A stretch of DNA of 64,000 nucleotides from Pseudomonas sp. SCB32 (GCF_009189165.1 NZ_CP045118.1:5704001-5768000), one strand, 5' to 3'; shown: positions 9,625 to 20,536, counted from the first letter of the stretch. Numbers and translations are program-made. The notes: generated from the sequence alone by a model not told the origin.

Positions 9625-10824
9625 TCACAGCTCTTCGCCGTGACGAATGACGCGCTTGGGCAGGTCGCCGCCGAGCCAGTAGGCCAGTTCGGCGGGGCGC
9701 TGGATGTCCCAGGCGATGAAATCGGCGACCTTGCCCGCTTCCAGGCTGCCATGGCTGCCGGCCATGCCCAGAGCGCGCGCGGCGTTGAGGGTGACGCCGG
9801 CCAGCGCCTCTTCCGGCGTCAGACGGAACGAGGTGCAGGCCATGTTCATCATCAGGCGCAGGGACAGCGCGGGCGAGGTGCCGGGGTTGAGATCGCTGGC
9901 GATGGCGATGGCCACGCCGTGCTTGCGCAGAGCATCCATCGGCGGCAGCTGGGTTTCCCGCAGGACGAAGAAGGCGCCCGGCAGCAGCACCGCGACGGTG
10001 CCCGCTTCGGCCATGGCGATGGCGTCGCTTTCGTCCATGAACTCGAGGTGGTCGGCGGACAGCGCGCCGTAGCGCGCGGCCAGGGTGGAGCCGTGCAGCG
10101 AGGACAGTTGCTCGGCGTGCAGCTTCACCGGCAGGCCCAGGCGCTTGGCGGCCTGGAATACCCGCTCGACTTGTGCGGGAGAGAACGCCAGGTGTTCGCA
10201 GAAGGCGTCCACCGCATCCACCAGTCCTTCCTCGGCCAGGGCCGGGAGGATGTGCTCGCAGATCTGCTCGATGTACTCATCGGCGCGACCAGCGTATTCC
10301 GGCGGCAGCGCGTGGGCCGACAGGCAGGTGGTACGCACCGTCACCGGCAGCACCTGTTCCAGGCGGCGGGCGACGCGCAGCATGCGCCGCTCGCTTTCCA
10401 GGTCGAGGCCGTAGCCGGACTTCACTTCCAGTACGGTCACGCCATCGGCCAGCAGCGGACGGGCGCGCTTGATGGCGCTGGCCAGCAGCTCATCCTCGCT
10501 GGCCTCGCGGGTGGCGCGCACGGTGCTGGCGATGCCGCCACCGGCGGCGGCGATCTCGGCGTAGCTGACGCCGTTCAGGCGCTGCTCGAATTCACCGCTG
10601 CGATCACCACCGAACACCAGGTGGGTGTGGCAGTCGATGAGGCCCGGTGTGACCCAGGCACCGCCCAGGTCCACCGTGCGTTCGGCGGCGACCGTCGGCA
10701 GCTCACTGCGCGGGCCGATCCATTCGATCAACCCGGCGCGGGTGACGATCGCCGCATCCTCGACGATCGAGTAGCGACCCTGGGCCAGGGTCGCTGCGTG
10801 GCAATGCTGCCAGAGAGTTCTCAT
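9625..10824 (-). CDS. hutI: Imidazolonepropionase
   Basis: Metal-dependent amidohydrolase (399 aa) that opens imidazolone-5-propionate to N-formimino-L-glutamate, third step of histidine breakdown. [22 protein letters not shown] is the HxH metal motif (about residues 68-90); KLHAEQLS (~240) and [10 protein letters not shown] (~310) hold the remaining ligands. ATG at 10824 ([13 protein letters not shown]) has GGAG seven bases upstream and is chosen over an extension to 10851 that reaches the preceding gene's end. It lies 28 bp after the APC permease gene in the leftward hut operon. Confidence 0.96.
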   Translation of the reverse strand: MRTLWQHCHAATLAQGRYSIVEDAAIVTRAGLIEWIGPRSELPTVAAERTVDLGGAWVTPGLIDCHTHLVFGGDRSGEFEQRLNGVSYAEIAAAGGGIASTVRATREASEDELLASAIKRARPLLADGVTVLEVKSGYGLDLESERRMLRVARRLEQVLPVTVRTTCLSAHALPPEYAGRADEYIEQICEHILPALAEEGLVDAVDAFCEHLAFSPAQVERVFQAAKRLGLPVKLHAEQLSSLHGSTLAARYGALSADHLEFMDESDAIAMAEAGTVAVLLPGAFFVLRETQLPPMDALRKHGVAIAIASDLNPGTSPALSLRLMMNMACTSFRLTPEEALAGVTLNAARALGMAGSHGSLEAGKVADFIAWDIQRPAELAYWLGGDLPKRVIRHGEEL

Positions 10825-10852
10825 AAACGGTCTCCTTATGTTGCGGTACAAC

Positions 10853-12253
10853 TTAGCGGTTCAGACTGGCCTGTTCGCGGACCTGCTCGCCCTTGCCTGC
10901 GCGCGGCTTGCACCAGATCAGGTAGGAAGCCACCAGGAACACCACCCAGATCACACCGACGATCAGCGCCGTCTGGGTGTCCGGGAAGTAGCCGAGCACG
11001 CCGACGATGAACACCATGAAGGCGATCGCCAGGGCCGGGCCATAGGGCCAGAACGGTACCGGGAACTTCAGCTGGGCCGCTTCCTCGCGGCTCATGCTGC
11101 GGCGCATGGCCACCTGGCTGACCAGGATCATCAGCCACACCCACACGGTAGCGAAGGTGGCGATCGAGGCGATCAGCAGGAACACGTTTTCCGGGATCAG
11201 GTAGTTGAGCAGCACGCCGACCAGCAGTGCCCCGCCCATCACCACCACGGTCAGCCACGGCACGCCGTGCCGGGAGACCTTGCCGAAGCTACGCGGCGCC
11301 TGCCCTTGCTGGGCCAGGCCGTACATCATGCGGCCGGCGCCGAAGATGTCGCTGTTGATGGCCGAGATGGCCGCCGAGATCACCACGACGTTCAGTACGG
11401 CCGCGGCCGAACCGATGCCCAGGTTGCTGAAGATCTGCACGAAGGGGCTGCCCTGGGTGCCGATCTGCGGCCAGGGATACAGGCACATCAGGACGAACAG
11501 GGTGAGCACGTAGAACAGCAGGATGCGCGCCGGAACGGCGTTGATCGCACGGGGCAGGACATGCTGCGGGTCCTTGGCCTCGCCAGCGGTGACGCCGATG
11601 ATCTCGATGCCGCCGAAGGCGAACATCACCACGGCGAAGGAGGCGATCAGCCCGCCGATGCCGTTGGGCATGAAGCCGCCGTGGCCGACCAGATTGCTCA
11701 CACCCATGGCGGCATCAGCGCTGACGTGATGGCCCAGGCCGAAGATCATGATGCCGAAGCCGGCGACGATCATCGCGACGATGGCGCCCACCTTGAGCAG
11801 CGACAGCCAGAACTCCATCTCGCCGAAGACCTTGACGTTGCACAGGTTCAGGCCGCCGATCAGGAAGACGATGCTCATCACCCACATCCAGCGGGGCACG
11901 TCGGGGAACCAGAAGCCCATGTAGATACCGAAGGCGGTGATGTCGGCGATGGCGACGATGACCATCTCGAAGGCATAGGTCCAGCCGAGGACGAACCCGG
12001 CCATGGGGCCCAGGTAGGTGCTGGCGTAGTGACCGAAGGAGCCGGCCACCGGGTTGTGCACGGCCATCTCACCGAGGGCGCGCATGACCATGAATACGGC
12101 TGCGCCACCGATCAGGTAGGCCAGCAGTACCGCTGGGCCGGCCATCTGGATCGCAGAAGCCGAACCGTAGAACAGCCCGGTACCGATCGCCGAGCCGAGC
12201 GCCATGAATCGAATGTGCCGGGCGGATAGCCCGCGCTTGAGACCTTCTTGCAT
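10853..12253 (-). CDS. hutT: APC-family amino-acid permease, probable histidine transporter
   Basis: Inner-membrane proton symporter of the amino acid-polyamine-organocation family (466 aa, about 12 helices). The N-terminal [21 protein letters not shown] is the consensus GxxIGxGLF substrate-binding loop, and [16 protein letters not shown] lies in helix 6. It resembles proline/histidine-type permeases (ProY/HutT). Position inside the hut operon between hutH and hutI makes histidine the most likely substrate, but this rests on context. A perfect 17-bp hairpin lies in the gap to hutH upstream. The gene symbol follows usage in other pseudomonads. Confidence 0.85.
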   Translation of the reverse strand: MQEGLKRGLSARHIRFMALGSAIGTGLFYGSASAIQMAGPAVLLAYLIGGAAVFMVMRALGEMAVHNPVAGSFGHYASTYLGPMAGFVLGWTYAFEMVIVAIADITAFGIYMGFWFPDVPRWMWVMSIVFLIGGLNLCNVKVFGEMEFWLSLLKVGAIVAMIVAGFGIMIFGLGHHVSADAAMGVSNLVGHGGFMPNGIGGLIASFAVVMFAFGGIEIIGVTAGEAKDPQHVLPRAINAVPARILLFYVLTLFVLMCLYPWPQIGTQGSPFVQIFSNLGIGSAAAVLNVVVISAAISAINSDIFGAGRMMYGLAQQGQAPRSFGKVSRHGVPWLTVVVMGGALLVGVLLNYLIPENVFLLIASIATFATVWVWLMILVSQVAMRRSMSREEAAQLKFPVPFWPYGPALAIAFMVFIVGVLGYFPDTQTALIVGVIWVVFLVASYLIWCKPRAGKGEQVREQASLNR

Positions 12254-12283
12254 TTCGCACCCTGTAATTGTTGTAGGCGAAAG

Positions 12284-12321
12284 ACGGCACGGACCCTTTC
12301 AGTTGAAAGGGTCCGTGCCGT
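12284..12321 (-). other. Intercistronic hairpin hutH / permease
   Basis: Perfect 17-bp stem (12284-12300 with 12305-12321) closed by a four-base loop, in the 98-bp gap between hutH and the APC permease. It has no T-tract on the minus strand, so it is unlikely to be a full terminator. More likely it is an mRNA-stabilising, processing or attenuating structure that sets relative expression. Confidence 0.8.
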
Positions 12322-12351
12322 AGAGGCTGGCCCGCGAGGGCCAGCGCCGGA

Positions 12352-13881
12352 TCACAGGCTGGGCAGTACGCCGGCCAGCAGCAGGCCGGTCAGGCAGCCC
12401 TTGGCCAGCAGCGCGGAGGCTGCCTCGATGTCCGGGGAGAAGAAGCGGTCGCGGTCATAGTGCGCCACTTCGCGGCGCAGGGTCTGGCGAGCCTGTTCCA
12501 GCTTGGCGGAGGTCTTCAGGCCTTCGCGCAGGTCCAGGCCCTGGCAGGCGCCCAGCCACTCGATGGCGAGGACGCCACGGGTGTTCTCGGCCATTTCCCA
12601 AAGGCGCTTGCCGGCGGCCGGGGCCATCGACACGTGGTCTTCCTGGTTGGCGGAAGTCGGCAGGCTGTCGACGCTGTGCGGGTGCGACAGGGCCTTGTTC
12701 TCGCTGGCCAGGGCGGCAGCGGTGACCTGGGCGATCATGAAGCCGGAGTTGACCCCGCCGTTTGCCACCAGGAACGGCGGCAGCTGGGACATGTGCTTGT
12801 CCATCATCAGGGAGATGCGGCGCTCGCTGAGCGAGCCGATCTCGGCGATGGCCAGGGCGATGTTGTCGGCGGCCATGGCCACCGGCTCTGCGTGGAAGTT
12901 GCCACCGGAAATCACGTCACCCTCGGCGGCGAACACCAGCGGGTTGTCCGACACGGCATTGGATTCGATCGCCAGTACTTCGGCGGCCTGGCGCAGCTGG
13001 GTCAGGCAGGCGCCCATGACCTGCGGCTGGCAGCGCAGGGAGTACGGGTCCTGGACCTTGCCGCAGTCCTGGTGGGACTTGGAGACTTCACTGGAGTCGC
13101 CGAGCAGGTCGCGGAAGCAGGCGGCGGTGTCGATCTGGCCGCGCTGGCCACGGGCGTCGTGGATGCGCGCATCGAACGGCGAACGCGAGCCGAGGGCCGC
13201 TTCCACGGTCAGGCTGCCGCAGGCGATGGCGCTGGCGAACAGGTCTTCTGCCTGGAACAGGCCGCGCAGGGCGTAGGCGGTGGATGCCTGGGTGCCGTTG
13301 AGCAGGGCCAGGCCCTCCTTGGCAGCCAGGGTCAGCGGCTCGAGGCCGGCGACCGCCAGGGCCTCGCTGGCCGGCAGCCACTCGCCCTTGTAGCGGGCCT
13401 TGCCTTCGCCGAGCAGGACCAGGGACATGTGCGCCAGCGGCGCCAGGTCGCCGGACGCGCCGACCGAGCCTTTGAGCGGGATGTGCGGGTAGACCTCGGC
13501 GTTGACCAGGGCGATCAGCGCGTCGATGACCTTGCGGCGGATGCCGGAGAAGCCACGGCTCAGGCTGTTGATCTTGAGGACCATGATCAGGCGCACCATG
13601 GCGTCGTCCAGCGGCGCGCCGATGCCGGCGGCGTGGGACAGCACCAGCGAGCGCTGCAGGTTTTCCAGGTCATGGCTGGCGATGCGGGTCGAGGCCAGCA
13701 GACCGAAGCCGGTGTTGATGCCGTAGGCGGTGCGGTCCTCGGCAATGATCTTCTCGACGCAGGCAACGCTGGCGTTGATCGGGGCGTCGGCGCTGGCATC
13801 CAGGGTCAGGTGCACAGGCGCGAGGTGGACTTGGCGCAGTTCGGCCAGGGTCAGGAATCCGGGTTTCAGGTGCAGTTTCAT
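12352..13881 (-). CDS. hutH: Histidine ammonia-lyase
   Basis: First enzyme of histidine utilisation (509 aa): L-histidine to trans-urocanate and ammonia. [15 protein letters not shown] (~residues 139-153) contains the Ala-Ser-Gly triplet that cyclises to the MIO electrophile. [18 protein letters not shown] and [13 protein letters not shown] are further family signatures. Length is typical. The start at 13881 has AGGAG nine bases upstream. It is the third gene of the leftward hut operon. Only one HAL gene is present here. Confidence 0.98.
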   Translation of the reverse strand: MKLHLKPGFLTLAELRQVHLAPVHLTLDASADAPINASVACVEKIIAEDRTAYGINTGFGLLASTRIASHDLENLQRSLVLSHAAGIGAPLDDAMVRLIMVLKINSLSRGFSGIRRKVIDALIALVNAEVYPHIPLKGSVGASGDLAPLAHMSLVLLGEGKARYKGEWLPASEALAVAGLEPLTLAAKEGLALLNGTQASTAYALRGLFQAEDLFASAIACGSLTVEAALGSRSPFDARIHDARGQRGQIDTAACFRDLLGDSSEVSKSHQDCGKVQDPYSLRCQPQVMGACLTQLRQAAEVLAIESNAVSDNPLVFAAEGDVISGGNFHAEPVAMAADNIALAIAEIGSLSERRISLMMDKHMSQLPPFLVANGGVNSGFMIAQVTAAALASENKALSHPHSVDSLPTSANQEDHVSMAPAAGKRLWEMAENTRGVLAIEWLGACQGLDLREGLKTSAKLEQARQTLRREVAHYDRDRFFSPDIEAASALLAKGCLTGLLLAGVLPSL

Positions 13882-13948
13882 CGAATGTCTCCTAGGCCGC
13901 TCATCGGCATCGGCGTTGTCGCCGCCCGTGCCGGCAATTCAGGGTATG

Positions 13949-13969
13949 GACGGCGGTTGTGCCGCCGTC
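13949..13969 (-). other. Intercistronic hairpin NCS1 permease / hutH
   Basis: Eight-base GC-rich inverted repeat (GACGGCGG, 13949-13956, with CCGCCGTC, 13962-13969) with a five-base loop in the 101-bp gap between the NCS1 permease and hutH. There is no T-tract in the minus direction. It is similar in placement to the hairpins at 12284 and 15458. Confidence 0.6.
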
Positions 13970-13982
13970 TTGGAAAGATGGT

Positions 13983-15395
13983 TCAGGCCCCACGCGCCGG
14001 GTGTTCAGCGCAGGAGCTGCGCACCGAGGTACGGCGCGCGACCAGATAATAGAGAGCTGCCGGGACCACCAGACCGATAATCCAGGATATGTCCACGCCA
14101 CCCAGCGCATCCACCAGCGGACCGGTGTAGAACTTGGTAGAGATGAAGGGCAGCTGAACCAGCACACCGGTCACGTAGACACTGATGCCGGGGATGTTCC
14201 AACGGCCGTAGCGACCGTTCGGATCTGCCAGAGCCGGTACGTCGTACCGCTCGCGACTGATGCAGTAGTAGTCCACCAGGTTGACCGCACTCCACGGGGT
14301 GAAGAAGGCCAGCAGGAACAGAATGAAGGACTTGAACGCACCCAGGAACGAGTGCTGGCCGAGCAGCGCGATCAGGGTCGCGGTGCCAACGATCAGCAGC
14401 ACGAACACCAGGCGTTGCAGGCGCGTCACCTCAAGGTGGCCACGGAAGCCGCTGATGATGGTGGCGATGCACATGAAGCTGCCGTAGGAGTTCAGCGTCG
14501 AGATGGTGATCTTGCCGAAGGCGATGCTGAAGTACAGCAGAGCAGCGATGGTGCCACTGCCGCCCAGGCCGACGATGTAGGCCACTTCGTGGCCGGCGAA
14601 CTGCCCGTTGGCCATGGCGGCGGCGAACACGCCGAAGATCATCGCCACCTGCGCGCCGACCACCGAACCGGCACCGACGGCGAGGAAGGTCTTCACCGAC
14701 GAGGTCTTGCTCGGCAGGTAGCGGGAGTAGTCAGCCACGTACGGACCGAAGGCGATCTGCCAGGAGGCCGCCAGCGACACCGCAAGCAGGAAGCCGCCCC
14801 AGCTGAAGTGACGGATGGCCAGCAGCGCACCGATGTCGGTCTGCGTCATCAGACGGCTGAACAGGTAGACGAAGGCGATCACGCCGATGACGCTGGCGAT
14901 ACGGCCGATGACGTGGATCACCCGGTAGCCGAGCACGGTGACCAGAACGATGACGCCGGCGAACATCAGGATGCCGACGCTGTCGCTGACGCCGAACAGC
15001 TGCCCCAGCGCCTGACCGGACAGCACCGTGCCGGTGGCGGTGAAGCCCATGTACATCAGGCACACCAGCACCATCGGGATGGACGCGCCGAGCACACCGA
15101 ATTGCACACGGCTGGAGATCATCTGCGGAAGGCCCAGTTTCGGCCCCTGCGCCGCGTGCAGCGCCATCACGCCGCCGCCCAGCAGCTGACCGATCAGCAG
15201 GCCGATCAGCGACCAGAACACGTCGCCGCCCAGCACCACGGCCAGGGCGCCGGTGACAATTGCGGTGATCTGCAGGTTGGCGCCCAGCCAGAGGGTGAAC
15301 TGGCTGTAGAGCTTGCCGTGGCGCTCGGCTTCAGGAATGTAGTTGATCGAGCGCCGTTCGATCAGGGGCTTGGAGCTATCACTTGCCTGGGACAT
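13983..15395 (-). CDS. NCS1-family permease (cytosine permease-like), probable urocanate transporter
   Basis: Inner-membrane nucleobase:cation symporter-1 family protein (470 aa, about 12 helices). Landmarks: FTLWLGANLQITAIVTGALAV in helix 1, GLLIGQLLGGGVMALHAAQGPKLGLPQM (conserved NCS1 helix 2 region) and SWQIAFGPYVADYSRYLP. ATG at 15395 (MSQASDSSKP) follows GGGAGAA; the extension to 15446 is rejected. It sits directly between hutU and hutH. From what I recall of P. fluorescens hut loci, the NCS1-type permease there carries urocanate (HutTu), so urocanate is the likely substrate, inferred from context. Confidence 0.85.
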   Translation of the reverse strand: MSQASDSSKPLIERRSINYIPEAERHGKLYSQFTLWLGANLQITAIVTGALAVVLGGDVFWSLIGLLIGQLLGGGVMALHAAQGPKLGLPQMISSRVQFGVLGASIPMVLVCLMYMGFTATGTVLSGQALGQLFGVSDSVGILMFAGVIVLVTVLGYRVIHVIGRIASVIGVIAFVYLFSRLMTQTDIGALLAIRHFSWGGFLLAVSLAASWQIAFGPYVADYSRYLPSKTSSVKTFLAVGAGSVVGAQVAMIFGVFAAAMANGQFAGHEVAYIVGLGGSGTIAALLYFSIAFGKITISTLNSYGSFMCIATIISGFRGHLEVTRLQRLVFVLLIVGTATLIALLGQHSFLGAFKSFILFLLAFFTPWSAVNLVDYYCISRERYDVPALADPNGRYGRWNIPGISVYVTGVLVQLPFISTKFYTGPLVDALGGVDISWIIGLVVPAALYYLVARRTSVRSSCAEHPARGA

Positions 15396-15457
15396 CGTTA
15401 TTGTTCTCCCGGGAAATTCTTGTTGTGTTGATGCTCTTCCATACAACAGACGGACCG

Positions 15458-15487
15458 AGCCGCTGCACCACGCCGTGCAGCGGCTCC
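15458..15487 (-). other. Intercistronic hairpin hutU / NCS1 permease
   Basis: Perfect 12-bp inverted repeat (GAGCCGCTGCAC, 15458-15469, with 15476-15487) and a six-base loop, in the 124-bp gap between hutU and the permease. It lacks a T-tract on the minus strand, so it is more likely a processing or partial-attenuation structure than a terminator. Confidence 0.75.
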
Positions 15488-15519
15488 CTTCCTGGTCCTG
15501 GCGGCGAACCGCCTGGGTC

Positions 15520-17196
15520 TTACTTGCCGGTGATCATCGGCAGGTTCAACCCTTGTTCCTTGGCGCAGTCGATGGCGATCTGGTAACCGGCATCGGCATG
15601 GCGCATTACGCCGGTGCCAGGGTCGTTGGTCAGGACGCGGGCGATACGCGCAGCGGCTTCGTCGGTACCGTCGCAGACGATCACCATGCCGGAGTGCTGG
15701 GAGAAGCCCATGCCTACGCCGCCGCCGTGATGCAGCGAAACCCAGGTGGCGCCGCCCGCGGTGTTCAGCAGGGCGTTGAGCAGCGGCCAGTCGGACACGG
15801 CGTCGGAGCCGTCCTTCATGGCTTCGGTCTCACGGTTCGGGCTGGATACCGAGCCGGAATCCAGGTGGTCGCGGCCGATCACGATCGGCGCGGACAGCTC
15901 GCCACTGCGGACCATTTCGTTGAAGGCCAGGCCCAGCTTGGCGCGCAGGCCCAGGCCAACCCAGCAGATACGTGCCGGCAGACCCTGGAAGCTGATGCGC
16001 TCGCGAGCCATGTCCAGCCAGCGGTGCAGGTGAGCGTCGTCCGGGATCAGTTCCTTCACCTTGGCGTCGGTCTTGTAGATGTCCTGCGGATCACCGGACA
16101 GCGCAGCCCAGCGGAACGGGCCGATACCACGGCAGAACAGCGGACGGATGTAGGCCGGAACGAAACCGGGGAAGTCGAAGGCATTGGCAACGCCCTCTTC
16201 CTTGGCCATCTGGCGGATGTTGTTGCCGTAGTCGAAGGTCGGCACGCCCTGCTTCTGGAAGTCCAGCATGGCTTGTACGTGGACGGCCATGGACTGCTTG
16301 GCGGCCTTGACCACGGCAGCCGGGTCGGTCTTGGCGCGGTCGCGGTACTGGTCCCAGGTCCAGCCGATCGGCAGGTAGCCGTTGAGCGGGTCGTGGGCGG
16401 AAGTCTGGTCGGTGACCATGTCCGGGCGCACGCCACGGCGTACCAGTTCCGGCAGGATTTCGGCGGCGTTGCCCAGCAGGGCGATGGAGATGGCCTTGCC
16501 TTCGGAAGTGTACTTGGCGATGCGCGCCAGGGCGTCGTCCAGGTCGGCGGCCTGTTCGTCGACGTAGCGGCTGCGCAGGCGGAAGTCGATGCTGGTCTGC
16601 TGGCATTCGATGTTCAGCGAGCAGGCGCCGGCCAGGGTCGCGGCCAGCGGCTGGGCGCCGCCCATGCCGCCGAGGCCGGCGGTAAGGACCCAGCGGCCGG
16701 TGAGGTTGCCGTTGTAGTGCTGGCGGCCAGCCTCGACGAAGGTTTCGTAGGTGCCCTGGACGATGCCCTGGCTGCCGATGTAGATCCAGGAGCCGGCGGT
16801 CATCTGGCCGTACATGGCCAGGCCCTTGGCGTCCAGTTCGTTGAAGTGCTCCCAGCTGGCCCAGTGCGGAACCAGGTTGGAGTTGGCGATCAGTACGCGC
16901 GGGGCGTTGGCGTGGGTCTTGAAGACGCCAACCGGCTTGCCGGACTGCACCAGCAGGGTCTCGTCGTCATTCAGTTCCTTGAGGGTCTCGACGATCTTGT
17001 CGTAGCACTCCCAGTTGCGCGCGGCGCGGCCGATGCCGCCGTACACCACCAGCTCCTTCGGATTCTCAGCCACCTCCGGGTCGAGGTTGTTCATCAGCAT
17101 GCGCAGCGGGGCTTCGGTGAGCCAGCTCTTGGCATTCAGCTGGGTGCCACGCGGGGCACGGATTTCGACGTCACGGAAACGATTAGGCTTATTCAT
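15520..17196 (-). CDS. hutU: Urocanate hydratase (urocanase)
   Basis: Second enzyme of histidine catabolism (558 aa): urocanate plus water to imidazolone-5-propionate, with tightly bound NAD+. [18 protein letters not shown] (~residue 175) is the NAD-binding glycine-rich loop, and [16 protein letters not shown] (~residue 410) carries the active-site cysteine region. The reading frame opens at 17280, but ATG at 17196 has a full GGAGG eight bases before it and gives the standard family length. It is the first gene of the leftward hut operon, with a HutC-type operator 73 bp upstream. Confidence 0.98.
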   Translation of the reverse strand: MNKPNRFRDVEIRAPRGTQLNAKSWLTEAPLRMLMNNLDPEVAENPKELVVYGGIGRAARNWECYDKIVETLKELNDDETLLVQSGKPVGVFKTHANAPRVLIANSNLVPHWASWEHFNELDAKGLAMYGQMTAGSWIYIGSQGIVQGTYETFVEAGRQHYNGNLTGRWVLTAGLGGMGGAQPLAATLAGACSLNIECQQTSIDFRLRSRYVDEQAADLDDALARIAKYTSEGKAISIALLGNAAEILPELVRRGVRPDMVTDQTSAHDPLNGYLPIGWTWDQYRDRAKTDPAAVVKAAKQSMAVHVQAMLDFQKQGVPTFDYGNNIRQMAKEEGVANAFDFPGFVPAYIRPLFCRGIGPFRWAALSGDPQDIYKTDAKVKELIPDDAHLHRWLDMARERISFQGLPARICWVGLGLRAKLGLAFNEMVRSGELSAPIVIGRDHLDSGSVSSPNRETEAMKDGSDAVSDWPLLNALLNTAGGATWVSLHHGGGVGMGFSQHSGMVIVCDGTDEAAARIARVLTNDPGTGVMRHADAGYQIAIDCAKEQGLNLPMITGK

Positions 17197-17269
17197 GGGG
17201 CCTCCGGAGAAGGGGGTTATCTGCCTGTTCTTGTTGGTTGCCCCGGCAGGGCATGGAGATATGTAAGCA

Positions 17270-17279
17270 TGTATATACA
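17270..17279. promoter_or_regulatory. HutC-type operator upstream of hutU
   Basis: TGTATATACA, a perfect 10-bp palindrome, 73 bp before the hutU start. The same decamer occurs at 17704-17713 and 22200-22209, all in hut control regions. GntR/HutC-family repressors of Pseudomonas hut genes are known to bind TGTATATACA-like sites and are released by urocanate. Confidence 0.8.
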
Positions 17280-17679
17280 ATCATAATCAAGGGGATTTTT
17301 CGCTCCCAATCAGGCCCCGCCCGACTGCCACCCCAAGCCATAGGCAACTCCATGAACAGCAAGGTGTTTTAGGCCTCGCCCTGAAGACTGACGCCCTTCG
17401 GACGGCGCGCCTGCCCTGGGAATCGGTTGAAGATTGCCTTTGCGAGGGTAGACCCGGCTCCCAACCCCGCTGCTTCAGCACCCCACCCGATCACCCACTC
17501 CCTGCCCCACACCCCGGCACGCCCCTCGTCAGCGCCGGTCTCCTTATGCGCAACGGGAATAAAATTCACGGGAGTCGTAACAATGGGTAACAACGCACAG
17601 TTTCCTGCCGCCCGTTCGGATTTTTGGAAAACCGCAATGGCACCTTGCCGCGCGGTCGTTTCCTGCCTTGGCGGGTGGC

Positions 17680-17696
17680 TTGGCCCGCATATTGCT
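17680..17696 (+). promoter_or_regulatory. Sigma-54 promoter of the hut ABC operon
   Basis: TTGGCCCGCATATTGCT matches the consensus YTGGCACGrNNNTTGCW at all but two positions, with the obligatory GG (17682-17683) and GC (17694-17695) exactly ten bases apart. The transcription start expected about 12 bases past GC falls at ~17707, inside the HutC-type operator. An enhancer-binding activator such as CbrB or NtrC is expected; its site was not identified. Confidence 0.8.
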
Positions 17697-17703
17697 CTCA
17701 GCA

Positions 17704-17713
17704 TGTATATACA
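17704..17713. promoter_or_regulatory. HutC-type operator over the hut ABC start site
   Basis: TGTATATACA palindrome identical to those at 17270 and 22200. It starts nine bases past the -12 GC of the sigma-54 promoter, so a bound repressor would cover the predicted start of transcription. This ties the ABC operon to the HutC regulon. Confidence 0.8.
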
Positions 17714-17770
17714 AGCTAAATCAATACATTACGTGTCAATACCAAACCAACCCAACAAGAAGAGACACCC

Positions 17771-18565
17771 ATGAGAAAACTCCTGTCGATGCTCCTGCTT
17801 TCCACCTGCGCGCTCACCGGGCTCACGGCCCACGCCGGCGCCATCGATGACGCGGTCAAGCGCGGCACCCTGCGTGTCGGCATGGACCCGACCTACATGC
17901 CGTTCGAGATGACCAACAAGCGCGGCGAGATCATCGGCTTCGAAGTGGACTTGCTCAAAGCCATGGCCAAGTCCATGGGCGTCAAGCTGGAGCTGGTCTC
18001 CACCAGCTACGACGGCATCATCCCGGCCCTGCTGACCGACAAGTTCGACATGATCGGCTCGGGCATGACCCTGACCCAGGAGCGCAACCTGCGCATCAAC
18101 TTCTCCGAGCCCTTCATCGTGGTCGGCCAGACCCTGCTGATCCGCAAGGACCTGGAAGGCACCATCAAGTCCTACAAGGACCTGAACGATCCGAAGTACC
18201 GCATCACCTCCAAGATCGGCACCACTGGCGAGATGGTGGCCAAGAAGCTGATCGGCAAGGCCCAGTACCACGGCTTCGACAACGAGCAGGAAGCGGTGCT
18301 TGACGTGGTCAATGGCAAGTCCGACGCCTTCATCTACGACGCCCCCTACAACGTGGTGGCGGTGAACAAGGCCGGCGCCGGCAAGCTGACATTCCTGGAG
18401 AACCCCTTCACCTACGAGCCGCTGGCCTTCGGTCTGAAGAAGAACGACTACGACAGCCTCAACTGGATCAACAACTACCTGCGCCAGGCCCGTGAAGACG
18501 GCTCCTACGAGCGCATCCACAGCAAGTGGTTCAAGGACACCGACTGGCTCAAGGAGATGGAATAA
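17771..18565 (+). CDS. hut-linked amino-acid ABC transporter substrate-binding protein
   Basis: Periplasmic binding protein of the SBP_bac_3 family (264 aa), first gene of a three-gene ABC operon inside the hut locus. A signal peptide (residues ~1-22, ending TAHA) precedes RGTLRVGMDPTYMPFEM. The ligand-pocket regions TLTQERNLRINFSEPF and SKIGTTGEMVAK are almost identical to the protein at 676-1473. The start has an AGAAGAGA ribosome-binding stretch. Expression is expected from a sigma-54 promoter overlapped by a HutC operator. Histidine or urocanate uptake is inferred from context only; its paralogue sits outside hut. Confidence 0.92.
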   Translation: MRKLLSMLLLSTCALTGLTAHAGAIDDAVKRGTLRVGMDPTYMPFEMTNKRGEIIGFEVDLLKAMAKSMGVKLELVSTSYDGIIPALLTDKFDMIGSGMTLTQERNLRINFSEPFIVVGQTLLIRKDLEGTIKSYKDLNDPKYRITSKIGTTGEMVAKKLIGKAQYHGFDNEQEAVLDVVNGKSDAFIYDAPYNVVAVNKAGAGKLTFLENPFTYEPLAFGLKKNDYDSLNWINNYLRQAREDGSYERIHSKWFKDTDWLKEME

Positions 18566-18645
18566 GCAGCCTGACATCCGGCAGGTTCCGGCGCCGCTCC
18601 GTGCCCTGCCCCGCATGACCTCAATGCTCTGGTCGAGATTTATCT

Positions 18646-19660
18646 ATGAATACGCTTATACGTCGCCTGCTGCCGGGCAATGCGCTGGCTGGACAGCCGG
18701 CCGCGAAAAGTCTCCGCAAACCCGGCCAATGGCCCTGGCATGCGCTGACCATTTTCCTGCTGATTGCGCTGGCCTACGGCCTTTGGTACTCGACCTCGCT
18801 GATCTCCTATGAGTGGCGCTGGAACCGCGTCCCGCAGTACTTCGCCTACCAGGCCGAGGACACCCAGCGCGCCGCCGAGCAAGGCACGGTGACGAAGATC
18901 GACGACGAGGGCGACCACACCCGCGTGACCCTCACTGGCGAGGACGGCAAGGAACAGGTCGTGCTGGTTGCCCGCGACAGCCTGCAGGTCAGCCAGGGCG
19001 ATGACCTGTCCGAAGGCGATCCGGTCGGCGTGACCCGGCACTGGTCTGCCGGCCCGTTGTTCTGGGGACTCTGGACCACCCTGTGGATTTCCTTCGTTTC
19101 CGGCGCCGTCGGCCTGTTGATCGGTCTGTTCACCGGCCTCTGCCGCCTGTCGAACAACCCCACGCTGCGCGACCTGTCCACCGTCTATGTCGAACTGGTG
19201 CGCGGCACGCCGCTGCTGGTGCAGATCTTCATCTTCTACTTCTTCATCGGCACCGTGCTGAACCTCTCCCGTGAGTTCGCCGGGGTAGCCGCACTGGCGC
19301 TGTTCACCGGCGCCTATGTGGGCGAGATCGCCCGCGCCGGCGTGCAGTCCATCGCCCGTGGCCAGAACGAAGCCGCACGCTCCCTGGGCCTGAACGCCGC
19401 GCAATCGATGCGCCACGTGATCCTACCGCAGGCCTTCAAGCGCGTGCTGCCGCCGCTGGCCGGGCAGTTCATCAGCCTGGTGAAGGACACCTCGCTGGTC
19501 TCGGTAATCGCCATCACCGAACTGACCAAGAGTGGCCGCGAGGCGATCACCACCTCGTTCTCCACCTTCGAAATCTGGTTCTGCGTTGCAGCGCTCTACC
19601 TGCTGATCAACCTGCCGCTGTCGCAGATCGCCAACAAGCTGGAGCGGAGGCTCGGGAAAA

Positions 19661-19668
<8 letters not shown>
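18646..19668 (+). CDS. hut-linked amino-acid ABC transporter permease
   Basis: Inner-membrane permease of the HisM/GlnP type (340 aa), longer than usual because a periplasmic insert (about residues 60-135, rich in Asp/Glu/Thr) separates the first helix from the transporter core. The core begins [16 protein letters not shown] and includes [14 protein letters not shown]. The ATPase-coupling EAA loop reads [22 protein letters not shown] (~residues 244-265). It is 80 bp after the binding-protein gene, and its last eight bases overlap the ATPase gene. The N-terminal 200 residues closely resemble the permease at 1-603. Confidence 0.92.
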
Positions 19669-20395
<727 letters not shown>

Positions 20396-20410
20396 GTTTC
20401 CAGCGTCGTG

Positions 20411-20437
20411 AAAAAGCCGCCCTCGGGCGGCTTTTTT
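20411..20437 (+). terminator. Rho-independent terminator of the hut ABC operon
   Basis: AAAAAGCCGCCC (20411-20422) pairs with GGGCGGCTTTTT (20425-20436), giving a GC-rich stem and a run of six T. The A/T flanks make it potentially bidirectional. Confidence 0.93.
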
Positions 20438-20465
20438 GTGCCTGCCTGGCGGGGCAGCGGCTCTT

Positions 20466-20536
20466 GTAGGAGCGGACCTTGTCCGCGAAGTCCTCGCACC
20501 GAAAAGGAGAGCATCGCGGATAAGATCCGCTCCTAC
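20466..20536. repeat. REP doublet (variant core)
   Basis: Two inverted REP copies of the GTAGGAGCGGAC variant (20466-20488 and 20514-20536) with a few mismatches between arms. They belong to the 408-bp gene-free stretch 20396-20803, which otherwise holds a terminator, a second inverted repeat at 20548-20620 and a single REP at 20664. Confidence 0.8.

Larger units (their letters stand above)
17197..17770. promoter_or_regulatory. Divergent control region hutU / hut ABC operon
   Basis: 574 bp without a credible gene, between the leftward hutU operon and the rightward ABC operon. It contains two HutC-type palindromes, each near one gene (17270-17279 and 17704-17713), and a sigma-54 promoter for the rightward operon (17680-17696). 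For hutU I could not find a convincing sigma-54 or sigma-70 promoter. The central ~400 bp shows no further motif I can support. Confidence 0.75.

Noticed and set aside
12284..12321. Rho-independent terminator splitting the hut operon
   Set aside because: The stem is perfect but not followed by T residues in the direction of transcription.
17427..17774. 115-codon plus-strand frame in the hutU/ABC control region
   Set aside because: No ribosome-binding site or domain, and it contains the sigma-54 promoter and operator.
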